Source: Buttiauxella massiliensis
Lineage (GTDB): Bacteria > Pseudomonadota > Gammaproteobacteria > Enterobacterales > Enterobacteriaceae
Direction of reading: 5' to 3'
NCBI RefSeq assembly: GCF_902500225.1
Contig: NZ_LR722654.1
Span: 1-64,000 of the forward strand
Length of the DNA: 64,000 nt
Made by a program: the position numbers and the translations under genes. Within the stretch, counting starts at the first letter, position 1; every line of letters begins with the position of its first letter. Positions 1-9,752 of the stretch are shown here, in pieces. The notes beneath the pieces are model-generated. The model was not told the origin of the DNA and made no database searches. It saw only the letters and a program-made list of their open reading frames with translations.

Positions 1-234
1 GGATTGGACTATGAAGGGGGTGTTGACATGTGTGTTAGAGGGTGAGTCGGGAGGCGTTGCGAGTACTTGTTTTTTTTTTTTTTTTTTAAAAGAAAAAGAC
101 GGCATACGAGATCTGGTGCGGTCTCGGGGGCGGGGAGATGTGTAAAAGAGACAAAAAAAGGGGTGGGCGGGGGAAAAGGAAAGAAGTTAAAAAAAAAAAA
201 AATGGGGGGGGTAATGTAACTTCCCCGCCATACC
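1..234. other. Sequencing adapter and low-complexity assembly artefact
   Basis: Positions 89-112 match the Illumina P7 end at about 21 of 24 bases, 113-120 would be an 8-base index, and 121-154 match the Nextera read-2 transposon end at about 29 of 34 bases; the mismatches are mostly changes to G or A, as in low-quality read tails. The adapter is flanked by a T run (69-87), A runs (near 153-159 and 189-202) and G-rich noise. Genomic sequence appears to resume at about 205-235, just after the end of dadX. Nothing in this stretch should be annotated as a gene, and whatever followed dadX on the chromosome is missing. Confidence 0.93.
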
Positions 235-271
235 AATACCGATGTGCTAAAGAGCGTTAATGCAACAATAA

Positions 272-1345
272 TCAGGATGTTGTAACTACTGGTACGCGCG
301 GCGCTAGAGCACACATTAATTCGTATCCCACCGTTCCCGCGGCATGAGCCACATCATCAATTTTCACCATGTTGCCCCACAGTTCGACCGGACTACCAAT
401 CCCGGCATTCGGGCAAGGCGTGAGATCTACGGTCAACATATCCATGGAAATGGCACCAACAGTGTGAGTCAGCACGCCGTCAACGCGCACTGGCGTGCCC
501 GTCGGCGCGATACGCGGATAACCATCGGCATAACCACAGGCCACTACACCAATGCGCTGTTCACCGCTTGCCCGATAACGGCTGCCATAACCCACTGTAT
601 CGCCCGGTTTAAGATTCTGAACGCCAATAATTTCACTTTGTAGACTCATGACCGGTTGCAGGCCGCTGGTGGCAACATCACACCACTGCCCGCTCGGCGA
701 TGCGCCATACAAGATGATCCCTGGACGCACCCAGTCGAAATGCGCTTCCGGGTGCCACAGCGTTGCCGCCGAATTGGAGAGTGAACGCTGGCAATCTAAA
801 CCTTCAGCCGCCTGCTCTACCCGCTTCATTGGTTCAACAATGCCATCAGGTTGTTCTGCATCAGCAAAGTGCGCCATCAACGTAAGTTGACCGACGTTCG
901 GGATAACACGCAGTTGCTGCCAGATAGAATGCACGCGGTCAGGGCTGAACCCGAGGCGGTTCATTCCGCTATTCATCTTCAGGTAAACATCCAGCGGTGC
1001 ATTGAGTTTGGCATTAGCTAAAGCTTTTACCTGCCAGTTACTATGCAGGCTGGTGGTCAAACGATACTGGTCAAATAGCGGCAACTCGTCGGCATGGAAG
1101 AACCCTTCCAGCATCAAAATCGGTCCTTTCCAACCTAGCTCACGCAGCAGGATCGCCTCTTCAACATTAAGCATCGCGAAACCATCGGTTTCCCTTAACG
1201 ACGACCAGATACGCTCAATTCCATGACCGTACGCATTCGCTTTAACCACCGACCAGACACGCGAATGAGGAGCGGCCTGGCGAACAACATTTAAATTGTT
1301 ACGTAGCGCGCTAAGATTCAGCGTCGCAACAACAGGACGGGGCAT
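272..1345 (-). CDS. dadX: Catabolic alanine racemase DadX
   Basis: A PLP-dependent fold-type III racemase that interconverts L- and D-alanine so that DadA can oxidise the D-isomer; cytoplasmic. The 357-residue protein has the N-terminal PLP lysine K35 in SVVKANAYGHG and the second catalytic base Y253 in VGYGSRY, and matches enterobacterial DadX (356 aa in E. coli) end to end. It lies 20 bp downstream of dadA on the same strand with an AAGGAG ribosome binding site, the classic dadAX operon. The last two or three codons are close to the artefactual contig end (adapter noise lies within about 40-70 bp), so the exact C-terminus (VPVVTTS) should be treated with care. Confidence 0.95.
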   Translation of the reverse strand: MPRPVVATLNLSALRNNLNVVRQAAPHSRVWSVVKANAYGHGIERIWSSLRETDGFAMLNVEEAILLRELGWKGPILMLEGFFHADELPLFDQYRLTTSLHSNWQVKALANAKLNAPLDVYLKMNSGMNRLGFSPDRVHSIWQQLRVIPNVGQLTLMAHFADAEQPDGIVEPMKRVEQAAEGLDCQRSLSNSAATLWHPEAHFDWVRPGIILYGASPSGQWCDVATSGLQPVMSLQSEIIGVQNLKPGDTVGYGSRYRASGEQRIGVVACGYADGYPRIAPTGTPVRVDGVLTHTVGAISMDMLTVDLTPCPNAGIGSPVELWGNMVKIDDVAHAAGTVGYELMCALAPRVPVVTTS

Positions 1346-1365
1346 TGTCCTCTCCTTGTTTAAAT

Positions 1366-2664
1366 TTAATTATGAGCGTTATGCAAACGCTGCGAGCCCG
1401 TCGGGCTAAAACCTGGGGAGTAACGCGCAACCGCGAGATCGTCAAAGGGAATGGCGGGCGTTGTTCCTGAAATTAAGTCGCTGAGCATCTGGCCCGAGCC
1501 ACAGGCCATCGTCCAACCCAGCGTGCCATGGCCGGTGTTGAGCCACAGGTTTTTAAACGGCGTGCGCCCGACTATCGGCGTGCCGTCTGGCGTCATCGGG
1601 CGCAGACCCGTCCAGAACGTAGCTTGCTCAACATGCCCTCCGCGCGGGTACAAATCACGAACCACCATTTCCAGGGTTTCGCGACGTGGTTGCAGCAACT
1701 CGGTGTTGAAACCGACAATTTCTGCCATCCCGCCAACGCGAATACGCTTGTCAAAACGCGTGATAGCAATTTTGTATGTCTCATCGAGAATAGTCGAAAC
1801 AGGTGCGCCTTGCTCATCAGCAATGGGGATAGTCAGCGAATAACCTTTGAGTGGATAGACAGGAATATCAACGATATTTTTCAATAGGCCGGTGGAGTAT
1901 GACCCGAAAGCAACGACGTAAGCATCGGCCTTTACGACTTCTTTGCCGCACTGCACGCCGTAAATGCTTTGGCCTTCGTACAACAGACGATCAACCGAAG
2001 TATTAAAGCGGAACTCAACGCCAGCCTCTGCTGCCATCTGAGCCAGGTTTTGTGTAAACAGCTGGCAGTCGCCAGTTTCATCATTCGGCAAGCGCAAGCC
2101 GCCCGTGAGCTTATGAGCTACATCAGCCAGGGCGGGTTCAACTTCGGCTAAACGGCTTGCCTCAAGCAATTGATATGGCACACCCGCATCTTCGAGTACT
2201 GCTATATCTTTGGCGGCATTTTCATACTGCTGGGCGGTACGGAACAGTTGTAGCGTGCCACCCTGACGGCCTTCGTACTGGATATTGGTGCTGTGGCGCA
2301 ATTCCTTCAGGCAATCACGGCTGTATTCCGCAAGGCGCACCATGCGACCTTTGTTTTCCATATAGTGGCGCATATCGCAATTGCGCAGCATTTGCAGCAT
2401 CCACTTAAGCTGAAATTGCGTGCCATCAAGGCTAATAGCGAGCGGTGCATGGCGCTGGAACATCCATTTAATCGCTTTAAGCGGCACACCGGGAGCCGCC
2501 CATGGGGCAGCGTAGCCCGGTGAAATTTGCCCGGCATTCGCCGCGCTGGTTTCCTGAGCAGGACCCGGCTCCCTGTCGATAACAGTGACATCATGCCCTG
2601 CCTGGCGTAAATACCAGGCGCTGCTGACACCCACTACACCACTACCCAGCACCACAACTCGCAT
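1366..2664 (-). CDS. dadA: D-amino acid dehydrogenase small subunit DadA
   Basis: A FAD-dependent, membrane-associated dehydrogenase that converts D-alanine to pyruvate and ammonia and feeds electrons to the respiratory chain. The N-terminus has the dinucleotide-binding motif GSGVVG (residues 7-12) followed by the IDRE acidic end of the second strand, typical of the DAO family; the C-terminal [11 protein letters not shown] and [16 protein letters not shown] segments are also conserved. I place the start at the second ATG (2664) because it gives 432 residues as in E. coli and sits about 6 nt after a GGTGG ribosome binding site; the ATG at 2670 would overlap that site. First gene of dadAX; the divergent neighbour is ycgB. 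Confidence 0.95.
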   Translation of the reverse strand: MRVVVLGSGVVGVSSAWYLRQAGHDVTVIDREPGPAQETSAANAGQISPGYAAPWAAPGVPLKAIKWMFQRHAPLAISLDGTQFQLKWMLQMLRNCDMRHYMENKGRMVRLAEYSRDCLKELRHSTNIQYEGRQGGTLQLFRTAQQYENAAKDIAVLEDAGVPYQLLEASRLAEVEPALADVAHKLTGGLRLPNDETGDCQLFTQNLAQMAAEAGVEFRFNTSVDRLLYEGQSIYGVQCGKEVVKADAYVVAFGSYSTGLLKNIVDIPVYPLKGYSLTIPIADEQGAPVSTILDETYKIAITRFDKRIRVGGMAEIVGFNTELLQPRRETLEMVVRDLYPRGGHVEQATFWTGLRPMTPDGTPIVGRTPFKNLWLNTGHGTLGWTMACGSGQMLSDLISGTTPAIPFDDLAVARYSPGFSPTGSQRLHNAHN

Positions 2665-2754
2665 ATCCATTCCACCATTTAGCTAAAAGAATAATCTTCT
2701 GATTACAAATTGATAACTCAGATGAAAATGTTATTCAACATATGGCTTTGTTAT

Positions 2755-2770
2755 AGTGACTTTCCTCACA
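2755..2770. promoter_or_regulatory. Candidate CRP site between dadA and ycgB
   Basis: AGTGACTTTCCTCACA matches the CRP consensus TGTGA-N6-TCACA at 9 of 10 specified bases. It lies about 90 bp upstream of the dadA start in the 326-bp divergent region 2665-2990. CRP (with Lrp) control of the dad operon is established in E. coli; applying it here is inference from the motif and position. ycgB could also be affected. Confidence 0.55.
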
Positions 2771-2990
2771 TCCTGCCCCGTTATCGCCGCATATCGATAA
2801 TTAGAATCTCCTGCCTGGTAAAATATTTTCTACAAAATATTATGCTGCCTATTGAGTTAAACGCGGGGCATTGAAATACGTTAATCGCGTCGAAAAAATT
2901 TTGCTTGCCGCTGCTAAGTTTCAGGAGTTGTCTATTCTTGAAAGTGAGGCTTTCCATCCAGAGAGAGCCGCCAACAATGAGGGCGCGCTG

Positions 2991-4526
2991 ATGGCTATTG
3001 TTACTGATTCCGCCACAAAGGATTCTAAACGTCTAAGTGATGGACCTGACTGGACGTTCGAGCTGCTTGATGTCTACCTCGCAGAGATAGACCGTGTTGC
3101 CAAACTCTATCGGCTGGAGACTTATCCTCATCAAATTGAAGTGATTACCTCCGAACAAATGATGGATGCGTATTCGAGCGTCGGGATGCCGATTAACTAT
3201 CCGCACTGGTCGTTTGGTAAGAAATTCATTGAAACGGAGCGCTTGTATAAGCATGGTCAGCAGGGCCTGGCTTACGAGATTGTGATCAACTCCAATCCGT
3301 GTATCGCTTATTTGATGGAAGAAAACACCATCACTATGCAGGCGCTGGTGATTGCGCATGCTTGTTATGGGCATAACTCCTTCTTCAAAAACAACTATTT
3401 GTTCCGTAGCTGGACTGACGCCAGCTCGATTATCGATTACCTGATTTTCGCGCGTAAATACATTACTGAGTGCGAAGAACGTTATGGCGTGGACGAAGTG
3501 GAGCGCCTGCTCGACTCCTGCCATGCGCTGATGAATTACGGTGTTGATCGCTATAAACGCCCGCAAAAAATTTCGCTGCAAGAAGAGACTGCCCGGCAGA
3601 AAAGCCGCGAGGAGTATCTGCAAAGCCAGGTGAACACGCTGTGGCGCACGTTGCCACGTCGTGAAGAAGAAAAAACGGTCGCTGAAGCGCGTCGTTATCC
3701 TTCTGAGCCGCAAGAAAACCTGCTCTATTTTATGGAGAAGAATGCGCCGTTGTTGGAATCCTGGCAGCGTGAGATTTTGCGCATTGTGCGTAAGGTCAGC
3801 CAGTACTTCTATCCACAAAAACAGACACAGGTGATGAACGAAGGCTGGGCAACGTTCTGGCACTACACCATCCTTAACCATCTGTACGATGAAGGAAAAG
3901 TGACTGACCGCTTTATGCTTGAGTTCCTGCATAGCCATACCAATGTGGTATTCCAGCCACCGTACAATAGCCCTTGGTACAGCGGCATCAACCCGTATGC
4001 ACTCGGTTTTGCCATGTTCCAGGACATCAAGCGAATTTGCCAGTCGCCAACGGAAGAAGACCGCTATTGGTTCCCGGATATTGCGGGTAAAGATTGGTTA
4101 GAGACACTGCATTTTGCGATGCGTGATTTCAAAGACGAGAGCTTTATTAGCCAGTTCCTATCACCAAAACTGATGCGTGATTTCCGCCTGTTTACCGTGC
4201 TGGATGACGACCGCAATAACTATCTGGAAATAGCGGCGATTCACAATGAGGAGGGTTATCGCAAGATTCGTGCTGAGCTTTCTGCACAGTACAATCTCAG
4301 TAACCTTGAACCTAATATTCAGGTCTGGAACGTTGATTTACGCGGCGACCGTTCGCTGACGTTGCGCTATATCCCGCATAACCGTGCTCCGCTAGATAAA
4401 GGGCGTCGCGAAGTTCTCAAGCATGTACATCGTTTGTGGGGCTTTGACGTAACGCTTGAACAGCAAAACGAAGATGGCAGCGTCGAGTTACTGGAACGTT
4501 GCCCACCGCGACTCAATAGCTTGTAA
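2991..4526 (+). CDS. ycgB: SpoVR family protein YcgB
   Basis: A conserved protein of the SpoVR family. In E. coli ycgB belongs to the RpoS stationary-phase regulon; the biochemical role is not established, although the family is linked to cell envelope/peptidoglycan traits in spore formers. The 511-residue product matches E. coli YcgB (510 aa) throughout, for example DGPDWTFELLDVYLAEIDR near the start and NEGWATFWHYT in the middle. The reading frame stays open 120 nt further upstream (to an ATG at 2871), but family alignment and a GAGGG site 7 nt before the ATG at 2991 favour this start. Transcribed divergently from dadA and convergently with fadR. Confidence 0.93.
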   Translation: MAIVTDSATKDSKRLSDGPDWTFELLDVYLAEIDRVAKLYRLETYPHQIEVITSEQMMDAYSSVGMPINYPHWSFGKKFIETERLYKHGQQGLAYEIVINSNPCIAYLMEENTITMQALVIAHACYGHNSFFKNNYLFRSWTDASSIIDYLIFARKYITECEERYGVDEVERLLDSCHALMNYGVDRYKRPQKISLQEETARQKSREEYLQSQVNTLWRTLPRREEEKTVAEARRYPSEPQENLLYFMEKNAPLLESWQREILRIVRKVSQYFYPQKQTQVMNEGWATFWHYTILNHLYDEGKVTDRFMLEFLHSHTNVVFQPPYNSPWYSGINPYALGFAMFQDIKRICQSPTEEDRYWFPDIAGKDWLETLHFAMRDFKDESFISQFLSPKLMRDFRLFTVLDDDRNNYLEIAAIHNEEGYRKIRAELSAQYNLSNLEPNIQVWNVDLRGDRSLTLRYIPHNRAPLDKGRREVLKHVHRLWGFDVTLEQQNEDGSVELLERCPPRLNSL

Positions 4527-4532
4527 GCATAA

Positions 4533-4560
4533 AAAAACGCTTCCCAAAGGAAGCGTTTTT
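4533..4560. terminator. Bidirectional terminator between ycgB and fadR
   Basis: Perfect 12-bp inverted repeat AAAAACGCTTCC / GGAAGCGTTTTT with a 4-nt loop; T runs on both strands allow termination of the convergent ycgB and fadR transcripts. Confidence 0.9.
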
Positions 4561-4590
4561 CATTTTACAGATGGTGATGACATGGCCAGA

Positions 4591-5310
4591 TTAACGGGTG
4601 TGCATTGCCAAATCACCCGGTAGGTTTTTCTGCATCCGATGCCAGATTTCACCACTTTCACGCCCGTAGGTACGAACAGTATCAAATACCTGATCGTGCA
4701 AACCTTGTTGGCAAATTTCCGCCAGACGATGGTAGAAACCTAACGCCAGACTGCGCGCTTCCGGACTTGAGAAGTAGTGACGCCCGATGCGGGTATACAA
4801 CCCTTTCATTCCATTGAGGATCAGCCCGTAAATCGGGTTCCCGGAAGCAAAAGCCAGACCACGGAAAATGTTGTAATCAAGCTTAGCGAACGCATCAGCG
4901 TGATCTTCAACGCTGTTTGCGGTAGCCAACACTTCTTGCGCTTTATCCGGATGCTGGCGAACAGCAGTACGAATAAAGATAGTGGAAATGTTAGTTCGCA
5001 CTGACAGCAGGTTATCAATCAACTGCGGCACGCTGTCATGATCGAGACGCGCCAAAGTTTCCAGAATGTTTAAACCGGAGGTTTCCCAGAAGTTATTCAC
5101 TTTGGTCGGCTTGCCATGCTGAATCGTTAACCAGCCATCACGCGCCAGGCGCTGAAGCACCTCGCGCAATGTGGTACGGGTCACACCGATTAGCTCAGAT
5201 AACTCACGCTCAGCAGGAAGAATTGTTCCCGGAGCAAAGCGGTTATTCCAGATACTTTCGATGATGTATTCTTCCGCGAAACCCGCCGGGCTCTGCGCCT
5301 TAATGACCAT
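4591..5310 (-). CDS. fadR: Fatty acid metabolism regulator FadR
   Basis: GntR-family dimeric regulator that represses beta-oxidation genes (fad) and activates fabA/fabB; long-chain acyl-CoA releases it from DNA. The 239-residue length is identical to E. coli FadR. The N-terminal winged helix (about residues 10-75) contains the [22 protein letters not shown] recognition region, and the C-terminal all-helical acyl-CoA-binding domain follows. A FadR-type operator lies 35 bp upstream of its own start (5345-5361), and another precedes the target gene fadD in this same window. Confidence 0.97.
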   Translation of the reverse strand: MVIKAQSPAGFAEEYIIESIWNNRFAPGTILPAERELSELIGVTRTTLREVLQRLARDGWLTIQHGKPTKVNNFWETSGLNILETLARLDHDSVPQLIDNLLSVRTNISTIFIRTAVRQHPDKAQEVLATANSVEDHADAFAKLDYNIFRGLAFASGNPIYGLILNGMKGLYTRIGRHYFSSPEARSLALGFYHRLAEICQQGLHDQVFDTVRTYGRESGEIWHRMQKNLPGDLAMHTR

Positions 5311-5344
5311 AGTATGCTTTCCATTACACAGGTTTTGCTAAAGA

Positions 5345-5361
5345 GACTCATCATACCAGAT
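5345..5361 (-). promoter_or_regulatory. FadR operator upstream of fadR
   Basis: On the minus strand the 17 bases ATCTGGTATGATGAGTC match the FadR consensus AGCTGGTATGATGAGTT at 15 positions. It lies in the fadR-nhaB divergent region, 35-51 nt upstream of the fadR start codon, so autoregulation is the simplest reading; an effect on nhaB is possible. Confidence 0.75.
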
Positions 5362-5608
5362 GCCATGCGGCGCAGGTAGCAGCGAGGGCCGCCAAATTTG
5401 GAATCATGGTTTAATTTTGCAGAGCATCGCACAACCAAAGAATATTCCTATACCTTGATTGATATCTTATGCGCAGGTAACCTGAAACAACTCAATTGAC
5501 GCAACTTTATCTTTATCCGAAATATTTCTGTTTTAAGTTTTGGGGAGAAAGCATCACCTCGCCAGCACTGTGAGATATTACGGATAACTGGAGCATGAAA
5601 ATTCTACG

Positions 5609-7174
5609 ATGGAAATGTCTACGGGGCGTGCGCTTTTTCGCAACTTTTTAGGTCAGTCACCTAATTGGTATAAGCTGACTTTACTGACTTTCTTAGTCAT
5701 AAATCCTTTAATATTCTGGTTCGTTAGTCCATTCGTTGCAGGCTGGATGTTGGTTGCCGAGTTTATATTCACTCTGGCAATGGCTCTGAAATGTTATCCG
5801 CTACTACCTGGCGGGTTGCTGGCTATTGAAGCCGTGTTCATTGGAATGACAACGCCAGACCATGTACGCACAGAAATTGCATCAAATCTTGAAGTGTTGC
5901 TGCTACTGATATTTATGGTTGCGGGCATCTATTTCATGAAACAGCTCCTGCTGTTGGTGTTTACCAAACTCCTGCTCGGCATTCGCTCAAAGATTCTGCT
6001 CTCCCTCGCATTTTGTATCGCAGCCGCATTTTTATCGGCCTTCCTCGATGCTCTTACCGTTGTCGCTGTTATCATCAGCGTGGCGGTTGGCTTCTATGAC
6101 ATCTACCACCGCGTCGCGTCGGCTGGTGATCTTGAAGATGGTATTCAGGATGACACCCAACTTGATTCCGACACTCGCAGCACACTCGAGCAATTCCGCG
6201 CTTTTCTACGTAGCCTGATGATGCATGCCGGTGTGGGCACCGCGCTGGGTGGTGTGATGACGATGGTCGGCGAGCCGCAAAACCTGATTATTGCGAAAAA
6301 TGCTGGCTGGCACTTTGGCGATTTCTTCCTGCGTATGGCTCCGGTGACCATTCCGGTTCTTATCTGCGGCTTACTCACCTGTGTATTGCTGGAGTCCACT
6401 AAAATACTCGGTTACGGTGAGAAACTGCCAGAAAAGGTACGTGGGATTTTGCAAGACTACGACACTAAAAGTGCGCAAAAACGCACCCGTCAGGATCGTG
6501 TAAAACTGATCGTTCAGGCACTGATTGGTTTCTGGCTGGTGATTGCTCTGGCACTCCATTTAGCCGAAGTAGGGTTAATTGGCCTATCAGTGATTATTTT
6601 TGCCACCTCATTATGTGGTGTGACTGATGAGCACCAGATAGGCAAAGCCTTTACCGAAGCGCTGCCGTTTACCGCCCTGCTTACCGTGTTCTTTGCCGTA
6701 GTCGCCGTGATAATTGACCAGCATCTGTTTACACCTGTTATTCAGTTTGTATTGCAGGCCGAACCACATTCGCAACTGGCGCTGTTCTATTTATTTAACG
6801 GCATCCTTTCATCGATTTCCGATAACGTGTTTGTCGGCACCGTCTATATCAACGAAGCGAAAACTGCACTAACCAGCGGCATTATTGACCTCAAGCAGTT
6901 TGAGTTACTGGCAGTGGCGATTAACACCGGCACTAACTTGCCGTCAGTTGCTACACCAAATGGCCAGGCAGCCTTCTTATTCCTTCTCACATCCGCGCTG
7001 GCACCGCTGATTCGGCTTTCTTATGGCCGTATGGTGCTGATGGCTCTACCGTATACGCTGGTATTGACCATCGTTGGATTGTTAGGTGTTGAATTTAGCC
7101 TGGTACCCGCAACCGAATGGATGCTGCATGCCGGCTGGATTTCATCACCGTTGATGAACGCCATACCGCATTAA
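5609..7174 (+). CDS. nhaB: Na+/H+ antiporter NhaB
   Basis: Inner-membrane electrogenic sodium/proton antiporter of the NhaB (ion transporter superfamily) type, used for Na+ extrusion and pH homeostasis. The 521-residue product has about a dozen hydrophobic segments and matches E. coli NhaB (513 aa) throughout; the signature stretches [30 protein letters not shown] and [19 protein letters not shown] are intact. The ATG at 5609 aligns with the E. coli start; the only purine-rich motif upstream is a GGAG about 16 nt away, so initiation signals are weak. Divergent from fadR, followed by dsbB. Confidence 0.95.
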   Translation: MEMSTGRALFRNFLGQSPNWYKLTLLTFLVINPLIFWFVSPFVAGWMLVAEFIFTLAMALKCYPLLPGGLLAIEAVFIGMTTPDHVRTEIASNLEVLLLLIFMVAGIYFMKQLLLLVFTKLLLGIRSKILLSLAFCIAAAFLSAFLDALTVVAVIISVAVGFYDIYHRVASAGDLEDGIQDDTQLDSDTRSTLEQFRAFLRSLMMHAGVGTALGGVMTMVGEPQNLIIAKNAGWHFGDFFLRMAPVTIPVLICGLLTCVLLESTKILGYGEKLPEKVRGILQDYDTKSAQKRTRQDRVKLIVQALIGFWLVIALALHLAEVGLIGLSVIIFATSLCGVTDEHQIGKAFTEALPFTALLTVFFAVVAVIIDQHLFTPVIQFVLQAEPHSQLALFYLFNGILSSISDNVFVGTVYINEAKTALTSGIIDLKQFELLAVAINTGTNLPSVATPNGQAAFLFLLTSALAPLIRLSYGRMVLMALPYTLVLTIVGLLGVEFSLVPATEWMLHAGWISSPLMNAIPH

Positions 7175-7318
7175 GTTATTCTAACGGGCGGTATAGCGCC
7201 CGTTTACCTTATTTGTCTGAATAACATTCAATTAGCGTGTTATTTTGATGTGCGTACTGGCGCAGAAATCGAATTCGTTTACACTGCCGACTCAACGCAT
7301 GCTGCAGGGATACTGATT

Positions 7319-7849
7319 ATGTTGCGATATTTAAACCAATGCTCCCGTGGGCGCGGTGCCTGGCTTCTACTGGCATTAACAGCCTTTGCCCTGGAAATAG
7401 TGGCATTGTGGTTCCAGCACGTAATGATGCTGAAACCTTGTGTTATGTGTATTTACGAGCGTTGCGCACTGTTTGGCATTATGGGTGCAGGGATAGTCGG
7501 TGCCATTGCGCCTAAAACACCGCTGCGTTATGCCGGAATTGCGCTTTGGATCTACAGTGCAGGGAAAGGTCTGCAATTAGCGTGGGAACACACCATGCTT
7601 CAGCTTCACCCTTCCCCGTTTGTGACTTGTGACTTTGCAGCACGTTTCCCTAGCTGGTTGCCGCTTGATAAGTGGATGCCGTCAGTGTTTGTGGCAACAG
7701 GTGACTGTTCTGTACGTCAGTGGGCATTTCTGTCGCTGGATATGGTGCAGTGGTTAGTGGGGATTTTTGCTGTCTTCCTGCTGATTGCCGTTCTGGTGTT
7801 AGTTGCTCAACCTTTCAAGCCAAAACGTCGCGATCTGTTCGGCCGCTAA
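7319..7849 (+). CDS. dsbB: Disulfide bond oxidoreductase DsbB
   Basis: Inner-membrane quinone reductase that re-oxidises the periplasmic thiol oxidase DsbA. Four transmembrane helices; the redox pairs C41/C44 (KPCVMC) and C104/C130 are all in place. The 176-residue length equals that of E. coli DsbB when the start is set at ATG 7319, which follows an AGGGA site; the frame is open further upstream but that part is not conserved. Located 144 bp after nhaB, as in E. coli. In E. coli umuDC and hlyE follow; here a small lipoprotein gene takes their place. Confidence 0.96.
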   Translation: MLRYLNQCSRGRGAWLLLALTAFALEIVALWFQHVMMLKPCVMCIYERCALFGIMGAGIVGAIAPKTPLRYAGIALWIYSAGKGLQLAWEHTMLQLHPSPFVTCDFAARFPSWLPLDKWMPSVFVATGDCSVRQWAFLSLDMVQWLVGIFAVFLLIAVLVLVAQPFKPKRRDLFGR

Positions 7850-7866
7850 TCTCATCTTGCAGAAAT

Positions 7867-7893
7867 AAAAAAACCGCCTCGGCGGTTTTTTTT
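7867..7893. terminator. Terminator between dsbB and the lipoprotein gene
   Basis: Inverted repeat AAACCGC-CTCG-GCGGTTT with an A run before and a T run after, suitable for terminating the two convergent genes. Confidence 0.88.
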
Positions 7894-7897
7894 ATTA

Positions 7898-8134
7898 TTA
7901 GTGGTCGCGACGATAAAGCGTCCACTGATCTATTCGCTCGCCACTTGGCAATATGCAATCGCCACGCTCACCCAGATCGGTTTTCACCGTTCTCAATTCA
8001 CCGCCTTTGTCTTTGCAGTAAACTGACGCAGGGTTCGGCATGCCGATAACCTGCGGCGGTTTAGGTGCCACGGGCTCAGGCGATGAACAGCCGCTGAGGA
8101 TGATTGCCCCAATTAGTAATGTTATTTTTTTCAT
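7898..8134 (-). CDS. Small DUF333-type lipoprotein (YoaF-like)
   Basis: A 78-residue protein with a lipoprotein signal peptide ending in the lipobox LSGC (C16), a short Pro-rich linker and a DUF333-like domain (NPASVYCKDKGGEL ... CILPSGERIDQW). It resembles E. coli YoaF and related DUF333 proteins of unknown function; expected to be anchored in the envelope. It occupies the place that umuDC-hlyE have in E. coli K-12. The GGAGG ribosome binding site is part of a small hairpin (8139-8153), so translation may be regulated by folding. Confidence 0.85.
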   Translation of the reverse strand: MKKITLLIGAIILSGCSSPEPVAPKPPQVIGMPNPASVYCKDKGGELRTVKTDLGERGDCILPSGERIDQWTLYRRDH

Positions 8135-8138
8135 TATT

Positions 8139-8153
8139 CCTCCGTTATGGAGG
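8139..8153 (-). promoter_or_regulatory. Hairpin sequestering the Shine-Dalgarno of the lipoprotein gene
   Basis: Reading the minus strand, CCTCC-ATAAC-GGAGG forms a perfect 5-bp stem with a 5-nt loop; the 3' arm is the ribosome binding site, 4 nt before the ATG at 8134. Confidence 0.5.
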
Positions 8154-8477
8154 CTGAATGTTAACAGTGCAGAAGTGGGGAAAGCAAAACCAGCGCAATT
8201 CGCTCTTAGCGAGCAGCTACACTATATTGATGAATCGCACTCATCGGACGATGAAGAAGGTGCATCCCTGATTTACAGAAGATACAAACAGCGCCATGGG
8301 GATTTGTTTCTCGGACATCGTAAGGGGAGGTGCGATACTGTGAACCGCCACATGACGGACACTTAAATGTTAAATACTGGATAAAAACCTACTTTTATTT
8401 GTTATTGAAAGAACACCGTATCATAAAGATTTCGTTTTGTACGATTTATTTTTGTGATCTTTCTCGAAGCTGGTGGT
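8154..8477. other. Intergenic stretch without a supported gene
   Basis: Between the lipoprotein start and the ycgN stop, 324 bases. The plus strand has a frame ending at 8366 that encodes a charged peptide, but it has no start codon of its own outside the lipoprotein gene and no ribosome binding site. The stretch must contain the lipoprotein promoter. AT content rises after 8365. This is the position of umuDC-hlyE in E. coli K-12. Confidence 0.5.
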
Positions 8478-8924
8478 TTAGTCTGCCCACTCAGGTTTGT
8501 TTAATATATGATCTTGCCAGTCAGTCACTTCTGACTCTTTCACTGCAATATGGCGCACAGAAATGCGTTCACCATGCATTGCGGCTTTTGAACCTGTCAA
8601 CAAGGGATGCCATACCGGTAAGTCCTTGCCTTCAGCCAATAGGCGGTACGCGCATGAGTGCGGTAACCACTCAAAGGTTGGCAAGTTATCACGAGTCAAC
8701 TTGATGCAGTCTGGCTCATACTCAAAGCGGCGTTCGTAGTTTTTACACTGACAAGTTTTGATGTTTAATTGCTTACAGGCGACGTTGGTGAAGTAAATTT
8801 CATCCGAGTCTTCATCCATCAATTTATGCAGACAGCACTGGCCGCAGCCATCACAAAGTGATTCCCACTCTGTGTCACTCATTTCGTCAAGAGTTTTGCG
8901 CTGCCAGAACGGTGCTGTAGTCAT
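8478..8924 (-). CDS. ycgN: YkgJ-type cysteine cluster protein YcgN
   Basis: UPF0260 protein of unknown function with the cysteine-rich CDGCGQCC motif of the YkgJ family (predicted metal or Fe-S cluster binding) and a second C-x-C-x-C group ([11 protein letters not shown]). Aligns with E. coli YcgN over its whole length. Start placed at ATG 8924 (148 aa), which follows a GGA-containing site; the frame continues 33 nt upstream without conservation. 90 bp downstream of ycgM. Confidence 0.88.
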   Translation of the reverse strand: MTTAPFWQRKTLDEMSDTEWESLCDGCGQCCLHKLMDEDSDEIYFTNVACKQLNIKTCQCKNYERRFEYEPDCIKLTRDNLPTFEWLPHSCAYRLLAEGKDLPVWHPLLTGSKAAMHGERISVRHIAVKESEVTDWQDHILNKPEWAD

Positions 8925-8988
8925 GATGTTTGTCCGGTAATAAAAAAACAAGCGCACCTTATAAACAGTCTGAGCCGCAGATGCAAGT

Positions 8989-9010
8989 TTTGCCGCCCTC
9001 AGGCGGCAAA
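8989..9010. terminator. GC-rich hairpin between ycgM and ycgN
   Basis: Inverted repeat TTTGCCGCC-CTCA-GGCGGCAAA just after the ycgM stop; no long T run on either side, so only a weak or partial terminator. Confidence 0.5.
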
Positions 9011-9014
9011 TTGA

Positions 9015-9674
9015 TTATAGAACGCGGGTGGTCAAGTTGCGGTCTGCGAAGCTGACTTCGAGTTCGTCGCCACTCACAAGCGGCCCCACACCTTCCGGTG
9101 TTCCGGTCAGGATCACATCACCGGCTCGCAAGGTGAAAAAGCGGCTCATATAAGCAATCAAAGGCACGATTTTATGGATCATGTCTGAAGTACTGCCCTG
9201 CTGGCGAACTTCGCCATTGATCTTTAATGCAATAGGCGTATTTTGCGCATCGCAGTTAAACTCGCTGGCTGGAATAAACCCAGAAATCGGGCAGGAATTG
9301 TCAAACCCCTTCGCTTTTTCCCAGGGTTGGCCCGCTTTTTTTAATTTCCCCTGCAAGTCACGAAGCGTGAGATCAAGCGCTATACCATATCCTGCAATGG
9401 CCTTAGTAACATGCTCATCTGTAGCCTGTCTAAGCGTAGATCCAATCAGAATCGCAAGCTCAACTTCATGATGCACCGACCCCAGACCTTGGGGTAGAAC
9501 CAGCGGCTGGCGAATATCACACAACGCGCTTTCGGGTTTAATAAACAACACCGGCTCTTCCGGCGTTGCACTGCCCATCTCTTTGATATGTTTTGCGTAG
9601 TTACTGCCTACACACACTACTTTGCTGACCGGAAAATCCAGCAGCGCACCCTGCCAGTTATGATGCTGATACAT
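9015..9674 (-). CDS. ycgM: Fumarylacetoacetate hydrolase family protein YcgM
   Basis: A 219-residue metal-dependent FAH-fold enzyme, exactly the length of E. coli YcgM. The metal-binding HHEVELA segment and the downstream DLTLRDLQ and TGTPEGVGP motifs of the family are present. Family members cleave C-C bonds of acylpyruvates or decarboxylate oxaloacetate; the physiological substrate here is inferred only from homology. Next to ycgN and ycgL as in E. coli. Confidence 0.92.
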   Translation of the reverse strand: MYQHHNWQGALLDFPVSKVVCVGSNYAKHIKEMGSATPEEPVLFIKPESALCDIRQPLVLPQGLGSVHHEVELAILIGSTLRQATDEHVTKAIAGYGIALDLTLRDLQGKLKKAGQPWEKAKGFDNSCPISGFIPASEFNCDAQNTPIALKINGEVRQQGSTSDMIHKIVPLIAYMSRFFTLRAGDVILTGTPEGVGPLVSGDELEVSFADRNLTTRVL

Positions 9675-9752
9675 GCCTTTCCTCTGCGTCGTTGTGTTAA
9701 TTACCTTTGATACTAGAGAAAAAAATCGCGGCTGAATACCGACGTGTAAGAG

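Noticed and set aside
9-314. Minus-strand open frame across the contig end with a hydrophobic segment
   Set aside because: Most of it translates the adapter and homopolymer runs (poly-K, poly-F); the rest is another frame of the dadX end.
3033-3938. Long minus-strand frame (301 codons) opposite ycgB
   Set aside because: Antisense shadow of a highly conserved gene; composition and lack of initiation signals do not support coding.
8040-8366. Plus-strand open frame encoding a charged C-terminal peptide
   Set aside because: The only start lies inside the lipoprotein gene on the other strand, with no ribosome binding site; no later start codon.
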